Below, in pieces: positions 1 through 11,353 of a stretch of 64,000 nucleotides of DNA. The stretch spans positions 62,001 through 126,000 of the forward strand of contig CM065888.1 of the NCBI GenBank assembly GCA_033439255.1. The letters run 5' to 3'. Position 1 is the stretch's first letter; every line of letters begins with the position of its first letter. The notes below the pieces were generated by a model, which was not told where the DNA came from, did not search any database, and worked only from the letters and a program-made list of their open reading frames with translations. The DNA comes from Hericium rajendrae. Lineage: Eukaryota > Basidiomycota > Agaricomycetes > Russulales > Hericiaceae. A program made the translations under genes and the position numbers.

Positions 1-102
1 GTCCCCACAGGTGATTTCACCGCAAAAAACTTCTCCCCGTAAGGCCTGCTTCCCACCCTGCCCATCGGTCCCCTTGACCTCATCTTCTCTCTGCTTGTCT
101 CT

Positions 103-122
103 ATCTGTCTGTCTGTCTGTCT
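103..122 (+). repeat. (TCTG)n microsatellite in intron
   Basis: Short run of TCTG/GTCT tetranucleotides in a pyrimidine-rich stretch just before the CCCTCAG acceptor of the first visible SET-gene exon. It lies inside the presumed intron. Confidence 0.7.
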
Positions 123-152
123 GACTCTCTCATTCCCTCTTCCCTCCCTCAG

Positions 153-1696
153 CAATCGGTGCTGGCATAAGGGCCCTTGCACTTGGTTTGGATGTCTATG
201 TTTCAGGGATCGCCTACACTGCAATTCAGACTGCAGATGTTCCCAAAACTGTGAGCACTTGATCTGCCCTTTCTGTTCTGATCATTCCTGATAATGTGAG
301 AGGTATCCGGCAATGGCAAGGATGCAGCTGTCAGCCCACTTCCGAAGGGACTGCATGTCTTCTTGATGGAAAGGAATGTGTTTGCATTCAGCAAGGACGC
401 CAGTGCGAGGCTGGCATCTGCCACTGCAGGTAGTACTCTCCTACCCCAACTCCTCTCTTTTCTCTTATTATTACCTGTTGTGCAGTGGATGTGGGAATGA
501 CAACTGTCTCACCAAGATGAGCAAGCTATCGTACAACATTTCGAGAGGGCCAGCTTACGCAGACTGCGGCTTTGGTGCCACCGCCCTCAAGCCCATTCAG
601 GCTGGTGAAATCATCGATGGCAAGTCACCATTGTCCCAACCCAGGTCTGGTTCTAGCTCTGACACCATCCTCCTAGAGTATGTGGGTGATGTGGTCAAGA
701 AAGGCTCCCAGCAGGAGGAAGCCCGCCAGTCAGTCTGCCTGCTCTGCCTGCCCTGCCGTCTATGGACTCATGTTGACCCTCCCTCATCTGCCAGTCGCTA
801 TCAAATGTTGCTCAACAGGTACTATGTGTTCGATTTGAACAAAGACTGGGTCATCGATGCGACCTTCCGCGGCAACAAGAGCCGGTTCATTAACCACTCA
901 TCTGCGCCCAATTGTGCTGCCAGCGGTACTTACATCTTTCTCCATCTCCCACACCCTTGCTTTCTCACTCATCCTCCAGTGGTATACATCCATGGCCAGC
1001 ATCATATTGTTATCAGGGCCAGTAGGTGATGTCCGTTTGTGTGTTTTGTGATCCCCTGCATCTCATGGAATCTGCTTGTCAGTCAAGGACATCCCGCATT
1101 ACAAAGACCTGTACCTCAATTACGGTGCAGGTATCCCTCTTCATTCAAGTCCTCAGCCTGACGTCTACTTTGCATCGCCTGACAACGGTTCAGGTTTCTT
1201 GATGGCACTCTTGAAGAACCCAATGTCAGCTGGGGTGGTCCAAAGCCCCACCACAACAAAGCATCGCTCCGAGTCTTCCTCCTTGCCTCCGGGTAAGGTT
1301 CGAAAAATGATCAATTGGAAGGGGCCCCAATCGAACAAAGCTGCAGTGGTGGACATCCAGCCCATGAGAGTTCTGACCACAAGCCATGGAGGACATGGAT
1401 CCAGCAGGGCTGGGGAAGAAGACCACTTGGACACAAATGGAAGTGAAACACCACTCTCTGTGTCCTCCTCCTCCTGCCTCCAGGAAGGGTGTGCTACAAC
1501 TCAAGATGATGACACAAAAGATGGGGCACATGAAGACACATTGCTCAGCCTGGGGCTGCACAAGGTGGAACCGATCATCATTGAGACAGAATCTGACTTG
1601 GAAGAGTGGCCAGTAGAGGTTGAACTCGAGAACTATGAGCTCTACAGCTCTGATGCTATTGAAGACTCAGAGGATGCCCCAGTCTGCCTAAGGTAA
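153..1696 (+). CDS. Ezh2-like CXC-SET histone methyltransferase, 5'-truncated by window edge
   Basis: Likely histone lysine methyltransferase of the Enhancer-of-zeste (H3K27) type. Exon 153-250 encodes a Cys-rich CXC half (CWHKGPCTWFGCLCF). Exon 303-429 encodes the second half (QWQGCSCQPT, then CVCIQQGRQCE). The phase-1 join makes a Cys codon, as the domain needs. The SET domain follows from 486: GFGATALKPIQAGEII, then EYVGDVV, YYVFDLNKDWVIDATFRGNK, RFINHSSAPNC and finally LYLNYG near 1107-1124. These match the Ezh2 order of VDATRKGNKIRFANHS-like and DYG-like motifs. The join EII-D-EYVGDVV needs a GC-AG intron (620-676, donor GCAAGT). A low-complexity acidic C-terminal tail runs to the stop at 1696. 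The N-terminus lies outside the window. It is paralogous to the gene at 30520-32776. Family assignment is confident; H3K27 specificity is inferred from the CXC-SET architecture. Confidence 0.8.
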
Positions 1697-2129
1697 TATG
1701 TATGGAGATGAACCCAGGTCTGGAGCTTGATGCTCTTCTACCCAATTTGTCCTGTGAATGAAATGATGAAGAATGGTGAAGGAAGGTTCAATCTGTGGGT
1801 CATGGGAGTGGGATGAGTGGCTGAGGCTCATTATGTGATGATATCAGATATGAACATACGATGCAAATGGCAGTTATAAATGCTAGCTCTGACCCTTGCT
1901 TCAGATGGCCTCAAGCATAAAAATAAAAATTCATAAATGTTTTTTCCCCCTGCTGCATATGCTTTGTACTACTGTACTTTTTTGACCATAAGTTCATCAT
2001 GCATCTCATGTGTGCTTGAACCTAACTTACCTGTTGATTTGTCCCATGTCATGCTGTAAGTATGAACATAGAAACATGACAGAATTTCCTAAACAGATTT
2101 CCATACAGAACAGAGCATTTACAGCATTC
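1697..2129. other. 3' flank / intergenic, AT-rich
   Basis: AT-rich sequence between the convergent ends of the SET gene and a minus-strand coding remnant. It contains AATAAAAATTCATAAATG-like A/T runs near 1920-1940 that could serve polyadenylation. No gene seen. Confidence 0.5.
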
Positions 2130-2500
2130 TAGTGGTTGGTGAAGTCTGCATACTTCTTGTTGGTGAGCTTCCTCTGCTTTCCGTGCCTCAAATGCTCTGG
2201 ATTGGGGACAACAATTTCATCAGGTTCCAGTTCATCTGCCAAACCTGGCACCCGATCAGCATCAACAGCAAGTGACAACATTTGTGCCATCAGAATGCTA
2301 GGTTCGAGTGCACTGTGATCACCACCAATGATATGAAATATGGAGTCCGCGGACCATTTGCAACGTGATGCGCTGAACCACAGTGCTGCCGCAGCAATGA
2401 TGTCTCAACGTGTTTTGAACAATGGCGCGCAGTCGAACATATGTCCGACTCCCATGTCCTAGCGGCATATCTGAACCGTGACCTCATTGAACAACTTATG
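2130..2500 (-). pseudogene. C-terminal remnant of an unrecognised protein
   Basis: Read on the minus strand, the DNA from about 2420 down to a TAG at 2130 gives a smooth protein-like end. It contains LWFSASRCKWSADSIFHIIG, then HSALEPSILMAQMLSLAVD, then EIVVPNPEHLRHGKQRKLTN and the ending KKYADFTNH. Just upstream in the same frame there is a TGA (TTC-AAA-ACA-CGT-TGA), so the longer frame is broken. The composition (balanced hydrophobic/charged, no repeats) argues for real former coding DNA. I do not recognise the family with certainty; a transposase C-terminus is one possibility. No start or upstream exons were found. Confidence 0.4.
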
Positions 2501-2524
2501 GGGTCACAAATCACAAATTGTGAG

Positions 2525-4030
2525 TGAACTTGTGGTCGAAAAAGTACAGTACTCCTCAAAATTGTGGACTTTCATGTCCAAAATTTGCATATAAGTACAT
2601 TCGTACTAGAACTCTCAATATACAAAATATTGGAGGCAAAGCGTATGTTTTTTCGCAGCAGGAAAGTGCTATTACCGCTAATTGCTCCGAGGAGTGGGTC
2701 ATGCCTGTAAGTATGGTGACTCGAGTCTTAGCGGACTTCATGCAAAATAGGACATAAGATATAAATTGAATGCATGATAATAACATAGGTCTAGAAGAGC
2801 GCTGGAAGTGTGTACATTGCCAATCATTTGATCAGGTGCTGCCACTAATATTTCGGGGTCTCCAGTTGCCCGAGATCTGGATTTGTGGTAGCCATAAGGT
2901 GTGTCCCTCCGATCGCATAAAGCCATAAATATCAGACCGGTGGTTTTCATGATTGAGGTGGCAGCACAAAATCAGTTTGCGCAGCCCAAGAATGTCCATG
3001 CTAAGTATATTCCACAGATGCCATTCGCAGAGATAAAGATCAAAAAGCTCATCATTTGCAAGAATTGAACTATGTACCAAGCAATCTAAAACACTATAAC
3101 CCACTACTCCATAATGCTTTGTCAATACTAGCTCACATGAGCTTCAGCCCGCAATGGGTGGTTAAGAAAGTACGAGAAGATGTACCTGTTCATATATGCT
3201 CATCTCATCTGTGTTCCACGACGCACTGTCTGACAGCTGCAGAATCATCACATATTCTTCGAAGATGTTTGAGGATGCTTGAGGATGCTTGAATTAACTT
3301 GAGAAGTACCGCCGAGTCTGTGCCGTCACAGTGCGAAGGCACAAGCATGCAATCCTGGGTTTCACGAGTAGAGATCAGAGGCTGCTCTGAAATAAGGTGC
3401 AATGATTCATGGCTCACACCAATCTGTATGGGTACACGCCATCGGAGGGACTTGAGATTTCACACGATACAAATCTGAGGCACCCACAGATCTAGTCTTC
3501 GGTTATCGCTGATCGCAAATATTGATGGGTTTATCCATTCCCATGTCCTCCTGTGTAGGTGGATTACAGACATGTGCTAGAGGAGAGTGAGAAGGAGGAG
3601 AGAAAGGCAGAGGAGTCTGAAAACAACGTGCAGCGTGAGTCGCATGGCATTATAGGCTGTCAGTCACGGATGCCACGCACCTAACATATCTCGAACGTTG
3701 GCATGTACTAAGGCACAAAAAGTGGGATGTACTAAGGCATGAAAAGTGGGATGATAACATGGTGTGGTATAGAGGAGTGCATATCACACACAAAAAGCTA
3801 CTTTTTGGTGGAGAGTGGGCATGGGACGGTAAGTCAACGGTAAGTGACAGTTGCGGGCATGAGGATGGGAGCACCACAACCACAGCCGGAAAGGGCAAGG
3901 CCGAGGTCTACACCGAGGTGCAGACGCACGGAGGCATCTTGTGAGATTGATACAGGAGTCAGTAGTTGTGAAAATATGCTAGGAGCTGCAAATGTCCATG
4001 ATCAGAGGAGAAACAGAGACTGCATACCGA
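2525..4030. other. Intergenic, no gene recognised
   Basis: About 1.5 kb of mixed-composition DNA. All open frames are under 100 codons, overlap on both strands and lack protein-like composition. Nothing identifiable. Confidence 0.5.
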
Positions 4031-4148
4031 GCCATACCGAGCCACTGAGCCACACCTTAGTCCTGGCTCCATTGTGGCTCGATATGGCTCAGAGCAGCTA
4101 CTGAGGTACTGAGCGCTGAGCTGCCGAGCAGTATTTCCAGTCGATTGT

Positions 4149-4367
4149 CAATGTTGGCTCGGTATGGCTCGGTGCAGCTACACTGAACTGCCGAGCCACA
4201 GACGAGCCAAAAAAAAAAAGGCCCAGTGAGCCACCGAGCCACACCGAGCCACCGAGCCAGCCGTGGCTTGGGGTGCGGCTTGGTGCTTGGTCTCTGGCTC
4301 GGTCTGTGGCTAGCTTGCTTTAGTGCTGACTGTTTTGTGGCTTGGTATGTGGTTGTTTCAGTGGGTG
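4149..4367 (+). repeat. Left arm of ~215-bp inverted repeat
   Basis: This arm runs from CAATGTTGGCTCGG to TTTCAGTGGGTG and includes an A11 run (GAGCCAAAAAAAAAAAGGCC). The reverse complement of 5042-5254 matches it over the whole length with few differences, including the homopolymer (T run near 5180-5190). Spacer is about 675 bp. Confidence 0.85.
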
Positions 4368-4431
4368 ATGGCTCGGTGTGGCTCAGTGTCAGCTAGTTGT
4401 GGCTCAATGGCCCAGTGTCACATTGAAATCT

Positions 4432-4453
4432 GATTTTCCAAATTTGGAAAATC
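4432..4453. repeat. 22-bp perfect palindrome around CCAAATTTGG
   Basis: GATTTTCCAAATTTGGAAAATC is its own reverse complement. Related palindromes occur at 4689-4706 (one interruption), 5380-5393, 5670-5687, 5851-5860 and, 7 kb away, 13227-13242. Confidence 0.9.
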
Positions 4454-4818
4454 TGGTTTTCAGTGGCTCGGTGGCTCGGTGGCTCGGTGTGGCTCGGTAG
4501 CTCGATCTCTGGCTAACCGCAGACACACCTCCAAGCTGCAGCAAGCCAGACACCTAGCTGCACTCCAAGCTGCACCGAGCCAGACACGTGAGCCAATACC
4601 ACTGAATATCACATACCAAGCCACATAGTGCCAGTACTAAGCTAGCCAGAGACGACCGACACACCCCGAGTCTGCCTGGTGAAATCTGATTTCCAGATTT
4701 GGAAATCCAGACTTCAATGGCTCGGCGGCTCGACATGGCTCGGTGCGGCTTATCGAGCTACCGAGCCACTGACCGAGCCAGAGACCTAGCCACACGCCGA
4801 GCCAGAGACCTACCGAGC

Positions 4819-4962
4819 CACTGACCGAGCCAGAGACCTAGCCACACGCCGAGCCAGAGACCCAGTCGTCGCACCCCGAGCCGCACTCGTGCGGCTCGTA
4901 TGGCTCGGGGTGCGACTGGGTCTCTGGCTCGGCGTGTGGCTAGGTCTCTGGCTCGGTCAGTG
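4819..4962. repeat. Long hairpin (about 70-bp arms, 4-nt loop)
   Basis: The left arm starts CACTGACCGAGCCAGAGACC and meets its complement through GCCGCA-CTCG-TGCGGC (loop about 4886-4889). Only small indels and mismatches separate the arms. Just upstream, a ~56-bp segment (CCGAGCCAGAGACCTAGCCA...) is also duplicated head to tail. Confidence 0.85.
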
Positions 4963-5041
4963 CTGGGCTATTTGAGCCCATCATCCTATCTACTATGCAA
5001 AATTGAGCCACTACTAGCTGACACTGAGCTACACAACCCAA

Positions 5042-5254
5042 CCCACCCACTGAAAACCACATACCAAGCCACAGAACAGTCAGCAGGCACTAAAGCTAGC
5101 CACAGACCGAGCCAGAGACCAAGCCACACCCCAAGCCATGGCTGGCTCGGTGGCTCGGTGTGGCTCAGTGGCTCACTGGGCCTTTTTTTTTTTGGCTCGT
5201 CTGTGGCTCGGCAGTTCAGTGTAGCTGCACCGAGCCATATCGAGCCAGCATTGG
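5042..5254 (-). repeat. Right arm of ~215-bp inverted repeat
   Basis: Inverse partner of 4149-4367, from CCCACTGAAAACCACATACC to CGAGCCAGCATTGG. Together with the spacer hairpin the pair could fold into a cruciform. Confidence 0.85.
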
Positions 5255-5657
5255 CATACCACCTTCCTTTTTGAGCAATATTTTTACCAACCCATTCTTT
5301 TTTGTTCTCTCAAATATTACCCAGCTGAGGAGCAGCTCGGTCCTTGACCGAGCCAAACCAAATCAACATCAAACTATATTTCCAAATTTGGAAGTTTATT
5401 TTCAGTAGCTCGGTGGCTTTGCATGGGCCAGAGCCTCACCGAGCCAAAAGAGCCAATGCCAATTACCAACCACATATTGAGCCAAGTGGAGCCATGTAGA
5501 GCCAGCACTATGTTAGCCAGCCGCACCCCCGAGCCACACTGAGCCAGACACCTAGCCATAGCTCGAGCCACACCCTAAGCCCACCGTGACCAAGTGAGGT
5601 ACTCGGCTCTTTTGGCTCGGTGGCTCACCGAGCCACCGAGTCACCGAGCCACCGAGC

Positions 5658-5876
5658 CACTGAAAATAAATTTCCAAATTTGGAAATATAGTTTAGTGTT
5701 GGTTCGGTCTGGCTCGGTGAGCCATTGAGCCAAGGACCGAGCCACCGAGCCAAGAACTGAGCCAAGGACCGAGCTACTCCTCAGCTGGATCAGTGGATCA
5801 GTGGCTCGGTGGCTCACTGAGCCAGACTGAATCAACACTAAACTATATGTCCAAATTTGGAAATTTATTTTCAGTG
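5658..5876. repeat. Inverted pair of 66-bp arms (5658-5723 / 5811-5876)
   Basis: Each arm is 66 bp and carries TTTATTTTCAGTG or its complement, the CCAAATTTGG palindrome, AAACTATAT and a GAGCCAGACYGAA segment. A third copy lies at about 5330-5405 in the orientation of the right arm. Equal arm lengths and a defined internal sequence look more like a small mobile unit or its termini than random low complexity. Confidence 0.8.
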
Positions 5877-6245
5877 GCTCGGTGGCTCGGTGACTCGGTG
5901 GCTCGGTGACTCGGTGGCTCAGTGGCTTAGCTCAGTGGCTTGGTGGCTTGGCTCGGTGACTTGGTGGCTTGGCTCGGTGGCTCGGCTCGGTGGCTTGGTG
6001 GCTCATGACTCAAGCTACAGCTAGGTATCTGGCTCAGTACAGTGTGATGTCTAGCTCAGTGCAGCTAGGTGTCTGGCTTGATAACCTTGGCTAGGTGTTT
6101 GGCTCGGTGCAGCTCGGCATCTGGCTCAGTACGACTCAGTGTCTGGCTCGGTTGGCTTGGTGTGGCTCGGTGTCTGGCTCGGTGCAGCTCGGTGTCTGGC
6201 TCGATAACCTTGGCTAGGTGTTTGGCTCAATGCAGCTTGTTAAGC

Positions 6246-6586
6246 CAGCATTGGCAGACAAAATGTCACCTTCCTTTTAAAGTAATACAACATACCATTC
6301 CTCACTGTTCCTCCCCAACATTGATTGATTTTTATCTTAAAATTGAGACCGCCAATTGCTCTAAAAATTTGCACATCATATCCTAATATGGTTCTGCATA
6401 TGTGCAAAAAGTTTGAGCCCAATCCGACGAGCGCAAGATTTGTGCTACCACCACTATTTGACTGTATAAGAGAGTAATACAAAGAACACGGCGGCAATAC
6501 GAACGACACGGCGGCGATGATCGAAGACAGATACAAAGAGAAATGGAATTGAAAATGGAGGGGGCCCGGCCGCATGCGTGGCATCA
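6246..6586. other. Spacer between repeat block and kinase pseudogene
   Basis: AT-richer than the repeat block. It is the 3' flank of the minus-strand kinase gene that follows. No gene seen. Confidence 0.4.
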
Positions 6587-8685
6587 TCACAAGGAACCCT
6601 TGGGAGAGAAGAGTATGCGCAGCATCTCCTCGTCGTGCGCACATTTGATGGGTTCCCAGGACCGCACGACCTCCGGATAGATACCCCGCGTCAGGAACGG
6701 CGGATACGTCACTTCTCCGTCAACCCCTGACCAGTCAAAATCGATGATCTTCACCGCCCTCGGCCTGTCCCCTCCGCCCTCGATCATGATGTTCGGGCCA
6801 CGAAGGTCGCCATGGACCAAGCGGTTGTTGTGAAGCTTGCTAACGGCCTTGCGGACGTCGTCCTGCACCTCTTTGGAAAGCCTTTCCCTCGCCGTGCTGA
6901 GCATTTGCCCCTCGATGTGTTCCATCACGACCATCATGCGGCTGCCGTAGTCCAACCCCTCTTGCGACAGGGGTGCACAGTGGAACAGCTTTGGGGCAAA
7001 ACCTTCATGGGCCAAGAGTTGATGTGCAGCCTTGCCATATGACTCGGTGAATTTCACCACCACAGTTTGCCCCACCTCCAGCTTCGCCACATCCCTCTTA
7101 TTTCCCTCGCCAGTCTGCATGGGCTTGTCGCTGCCCACAGCCACCAGCTTAGCAAGAAACGCGACGCATGCCCGGTCCTTCTCAAGCGGGTTCAAGTATC
7201 GGAACCGGACCTCCTCCCCATCGTCAGTGCGCCAGCAGTTGATGGAGGGGAAGTAGCGCTGGGTCATATCGACCTCTTTGGTCAGGCCCATGTAATAGTC
7301 ATGGAGGGAATTGAGGGCAAGCCCTAGAGAGTGAAGGACACGAGCGATCTCGGTGACAGCGGGACGGTCGATGACACGAGACTGGCTAAGGCAAAAACCA
7401 CGGCACAAGTGCTGGGCCACAAGGTCCCTCGTGATGACACAGCCTATAAACTCCAACGTGGGCCCGGTGACGGCAATGACGAACCCTGGGCTGCAGCCCA
7501 GCTCCCGAAGGACTGGCGCTACACACATCAAATATGTTTAGAACGAAAGATCCTCAGGCAACGGAGGTATCAAACGCACCCCGTCGTCAGCCCAGAAGAC
7601 CAGATAGGAAGAAGGACCCTGAATGCATGCGTCCCCACTGACACCCCGGAAGCCTTTGACCTCGATGATGCACAGGCAGGCCATCTCGAAAGGATCCCCG
7701 ACCCGTGTGGTGTAAACCCCCCCATCGGCGGTGGTGAGATCTGTGTTTTGACTCTTCATGGTGGCTCTCTGCAGCGCGCGAGCCAGAGCTGTGCGGATCT
7801 TTGATTCGCGATCAGGCTCCGACGTGACAAGCGTGGAGAGGAGTTCGATGAGGTCGGTTGTGGCGTTGAGGACCTCCACGGGGACCTTCAAGTCGGCGTT
7901 GCGGTTGTTTGCCAAAAACTGGGCAAACACTGGGTGGTAGAGCTCCAAAGGGAGAGCCGTGGTCTCTGATCTCCCGTTCACATGGATCCCATCCAGGATC
8001 GGCTTGTTTTGCTGACGTGCACTGTAGTCTTTCGCCGAACGGGCATGGGTCGACGGACTGCCTCTTTTGGCAGCATTGATGGTGCCCAGGAAATCTGGGT
8101 GTCACGTCAATATTTGCTGGCCAGGAATAGCCAGGTCGACATACCATCGTGGGCCACGGCAGCCCAAGGCGTCTCTGCCAGCTGAGTTGCCAAGATGTTG
8201 TCGAATGGTGAAGGCAGACGCGGAACGGCCGGGGAGCGAGATTTGGGCTTTTCCTTCCAAACTTCAGCAACCAGCGTGTAAAATGGTGGCCCTGGCTGCT
8301 TCCCCGCGCTCTTCCGCTCATTGTTTTTTATTTTTTCATAGACAGCCTCGTGGCAATTCATAGTGTCCGAGAGGCAGTCAGCAAAGCTGTCCAAGCTGCT
8401 AGTGGCTAAGAGCTTGCGCAGATCATGCGCCTTCAGGTCTGCGTTACGACGTGGCTTTGTGGCATGATATTCAAAGCGGGCGCTGCGATGGGCATGAGAG
8501 CAAACTTACCTTCCAGATAGCCACAAGTGTTACATGGACGTCTATGCCGTCTGCCGCACGGTTGGTGAGATCATACAATGTCGTAGTCTTTGTGACCATG
8601 ACCTCGTAGGGGTTGGGCGAACCTCACTATCATAATACAGCAAGTAGACGGCGCCCTCAGGGTCGTTCGGGAGGAGGTGGGCCAT
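6587..8685 (-). pseudogene. Crinkler-headed protein-kinase-like gene, decayed copy
   Basis: Paralogue of the gene at 61902-63972 with the same exon plan. The last exon (7531-6587) keeps the kinase-like core: VVVKF (Lys), HGDLRGPNIMI (catalytic loop) and KIIDFDWSG (metal-binding DFD in place of DFG). The exon 7981-7538 keeps LELYHPVFAQFL and KGFRGVSGD. In the first exon (8685-8510) the ubiquitin-like header starts in one frame (AVYLLYYDSEV), but its end (VTLVAIWK before a GTAAGT donor) is in another. A frameshift therefore lies near 8605-8625. The acceptor used by the intact copy (TTAG before TATGCCACAAAGCC) reads TTGA here, leaving only an implausibly short intron. Fungal Crinkler-type proteins are known as effector-like, often recombining; function here is not shown. 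Probably a pseudogene. Confidence 0.7.
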
Positions 8686-8689
8686 GGGG

Positions 8690-9260
8690 ATGGTAGGATG
8701 TAGGTCAAGGCTGTATTCAAAAAGACGAGAGGAAGAGAAGCGCAGTGCAGGGGCAGACGGCCAAGTGCAGTGCAGGGAGGGAATTGGGTGGGTTGTGGGC
8801 TTGTGGCGTGACCTGGGAACAGGTCTCACTTCGAACCCGAGCGGAGCTCAAAATGCGCAGGCAAAACTGTCTAGCCAGCGCCATGATGCTATCACACTAA
8901 TAAGGGTCCTGCTATCGCTGAACCAAGGAAGGAGCCATCTACCGGGAACGGGGGCAGGATCACGTGCGATCAGGCGAGAATGGTTAAGCCTAAGGCTGCG
9001 TTCGGTGACCAGATTGAAACCAGATATTCCCATAAATGGACGAACCTTTCCTGAGGCTGCACGCTGATGCCGATGCCGGCGCCTGTCGCACGTGTCGCAC
9101 ACTACCGTGTGGTCACGCACACTCTCTTCAGACCCGCGTCTGATCCCACGTCTGCTGCCCGCAAACCTCGAACCTGACCTACGGCATCTTGCAGCTTGAG
9201 CAAGAGCACCACCGACTCTTGAGAAGGGTCATCCTTTCTTTGTCTCACCCAGGGTCTAGC
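8690..9260. other. Intergenic between divergent genes
   Basis: Shared upstream region of the minus-strand kinase pseudogene and the plus-strand GRF gene. The sequence just upstream of the kinase start (GATGGTAGGATGT) is also upstream of the intact paralogue, suggesting common 5' flanks. No other gene recognised. Confidence 0.5.
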
Positions 9261-10210
9261 ATGTCATCCCCGCTTCCCTCGGGGATCGCCCAAGGGAACA
9301 ACATCGCTGGTGCATATTCACAGCTGTCAGAGCTGTCATCCCAAGGAGAGCCCCATTGTCACTGCAACTTCCCGGCATTCCAGGTGCGCCTGGGCGGGCA
9401 GTTCACGGTGGTGCGCCGGAAGTTTGTGTGTCACAAATGGGTGAAGGGAATGGGTTGCGGCTGGAGCGGTGAGCGACACGGGCAGGGTTGAGAGATTCTC
9501 TGGCTGACGGGGCATGAACAGAGTTTGGACCGGAGGAGCCAGTGATCTACGGGAACATCCACATGCTGACGGACCTTCCGCCTGAGAAAGGGAAGACCGC
9601 GTCTCAGTCTGCGACATCGCGGGCCGAGGAGCTGTTGACAAGGCCCACGATGGATCCAGTCAACCTGCTGCCAAACGAGGATGATGACATGCTGGAGGGG
9701 GTGCCGTTGGCCGTGTGGGAGGGAGCTGAGAAGAACGAGCGACGGGCCGCGGAGCTGGATGGACGAGAGAAGGGGCTGGATGGCTGGCTTGGGGAGTTGA
9801 AGAAGATTGCAGCGGAGACGGACAGACGGGAGGCGGCGGTGATGGAAGAAAAGCAGCAGGTTCGGCGGGAGAGGGAGCAACTTCGGGGGGAGTTGGAGAA
9901 ATGCAAAGTGCAGGCAGCAGAGTGGGACAACACGCTCGCTGCTCATGCCGAGTATATGTATATGTGGGTCCTCCATTGGGGTAGGTGGGTTCGTTTGAGC
10001 TGATGTACACGCAGGGCAGAGAACGAGAAGAAGGGGCTGGCAGACAAGGTGGAATGGCTGCGGGGAGTGGTTGAGAAGAGGAATTCGGTGCTGCAGAAGC
10101 TGAGAGCAGTGGTAAAGCAGCTGGAGCCTGAGTTTGAGGTCCTATATCAGGCATTGCAAGCAGGGGCAGATCCAGATCCACCTCAGCCGAGGTACATCCA
10201 TGACACACAG
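9261..10210 (+). CDS. GRF-type zinc finger + coiled-coil protein, 3' end lost (copy a)
   Basis: Three exons fit: 9261-9468, 9522 to about 9951, and 10015-10210, with matching phases. Exon 1 carries a compact zinc-binding segment, HCHCNFPAFQV ... RRKFVCHKWVKGMGCGW, which resembles a GRF zinc finger (CxC...C...C). Exons 2-3 are charged coiled coil (for example ELKKIAAETDRREAAVMEEK and VEWLRGVVEKRNSVLQKLR), ending DTQ before a GTAAGG donor. The exon that should follow is known from copies b and c but is absent: the intron runs into a T18-G19 tract at 10396-10432. Related to the minus-strand gene at 10439-11353. GRF fingers usually bind single-stranded nucleic acid; the role here is unknown. Likely a truncated gene. 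Confidence 0.55.
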
Positions 10211-10395
10211 GTAAGGGAGATGGAGATGGAGATGGACGGGGACAGGATTGGACAAAGTGGATGAAGAGATGACATATGGCAGCTGGGATTGTCTTTGAAA
10301 ACCTTAATATGAAAATTGAAAGGCGTGAAAAGGAGGTGGAGGGGCATACGAATCATGGCGGTGGGTGCCATGGTGAGCTGCAGTTTTGTTTGGGG

Positions 10396-10432
10396 TTTTT
10401 TTTTTTTTTTTTTGGGGGGGGGGGGGGGGGGG
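10396..10432. repeat. T18-G19 homopolymer junction
   Basis: 18 T followed directly by 19 G, at the point where the plus-strand copy a and the minus-strand copy b meet tail to tail. This could be a rearrangement junction, a TE tail scar or an assembly problem. Confidence 0.9.
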
Positions 10433-10438
10433 ACTCAC

Positions 10439-11353
10439 CCTGGGGTGCTTGAATGGCGACCGTCTTTTCGATGAGGATCTCTTTCTGCACTTCCATAGCC
10501 TGGTGCCAGCCAGCACTGCTGTGATGCTTGAGCTTCCTCATCTCGGCCAACGTCTGCGTGGCACATGCCGCCTGTCTAAAAACAAGACGCTGCAGCCAGC
10601 CATCAGACCCCCCCATCATTCTTATGATGCTCCGCCTTTCAACCAAGCATTTCAATTTCAATCTCAACTTTCATTGTAACATTTTCGAAGACAGTACCAC
10701 CCCCTGCAGGTGGATCCATCACCCACCACCTCGAATCCTGCTGGCCTCCCTCTCTATCTCCATCTCCACCTCTCTTACCTGCGTGTCATAAATGAACTGC
10801 GGTTCGGGTGGATCAGACTCCTGCCCTGCCTGCAGCACCTCACGTAGGTCCTGCATCCTGGGCTCCAGGTGCTTTACTGCATCTTCCAATTTCAACACCA
10901 CTGAATTCCTCTTCTCGACCACTTCTTCCAGCCACCCTACCTTGTCCTCCAGTGTCTTCACCTCGGTCCTCGCCCTGCACATCTGTCAGCCCAACCCAAT
11001 GCCAGCAGCCACCTGTCCCAGCCAAACACTTACCGGTACAAGACCTCTGAGATGCCTGCCAGCTCCTGGCTGCGTTCCGCCAACTCTCCACGGAGTCGTT
11101 CCACCTCTGACCGAGCCTGAGTTCGTTCTAACCTCATCGCCATCTTGGATGCAACCACCTCCTCGGCAAAGGCCTGCACTGTCTGTAACCTCTTTGCTAT
11201 CTCCTTTTCTCTGCTCTTGAGCTTCTTGGTCCTCTCCTCAATCTCCTCCCATGCTGCACGCAGTTTCTCTTGCGTTCCCTCCTCCACGGGCATCGAGCTT
11301 TGAGATGTGGTGGTCCGTGTCGCTTTGTCCGGCAACAGCATAGCCAGATCCAT
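10439..11353 (-). CDS. Coiled-coil relative of the GRF gene (copy b), both ends incomplete
   Basis: Minus-strand exons 11353-11034, 10974-10779 and about 10571-10439 join in phase. The first begins MDLAMLLPDKATRTT, corresponding to MDPVNLLPNEDDD inside exon 2 of copy a. The second (VGWLEEVVEKRNSVVLKLED ... FIYDTQ) is clearly homologous to exon 3 of copy a. The third (MRKLKHHSSAGWHQAMEVQK) ends at a GTGAGT donor that abuts the homopolymer junction. No GRF zinc finger is visible upstream, and the terminal ELKEENSS-type exon seen in copy c is missing. Product would be a coiled-coil protein; probably a gene fragment. Confidence 0.5.

Larger units (their letters stand above)
4040..6245. repeat. 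GGCTCGG/CCGAGCC low-complexity block with nested inverted repeats
   Basis: Dense degenerate repetition of GGCTCGGTG and its complement CACCGAGCC. Both strands of the motif alternate, so the block is full of potential hairpins. Inside it lie a large inverted repeat (4149-4367 with 5042-5254), a near-perfect long hairpin (4819-4962), an equal-length inverted pair (5658-5723 with 5811-5876) and several copies of a CCAAATTTGG palindrome. Open frames here are artefacts of the repeat. It could be the decayed remains of a TIR-rich element family or an unusual satellite. Confidence 0.9.

Noticed and set aside
4060-6240. CRISPR-like array of regularly spaced short repeats
   Set aside because: Spacing is irregular, repeats occur on both strands, and the window is eukaryotic.
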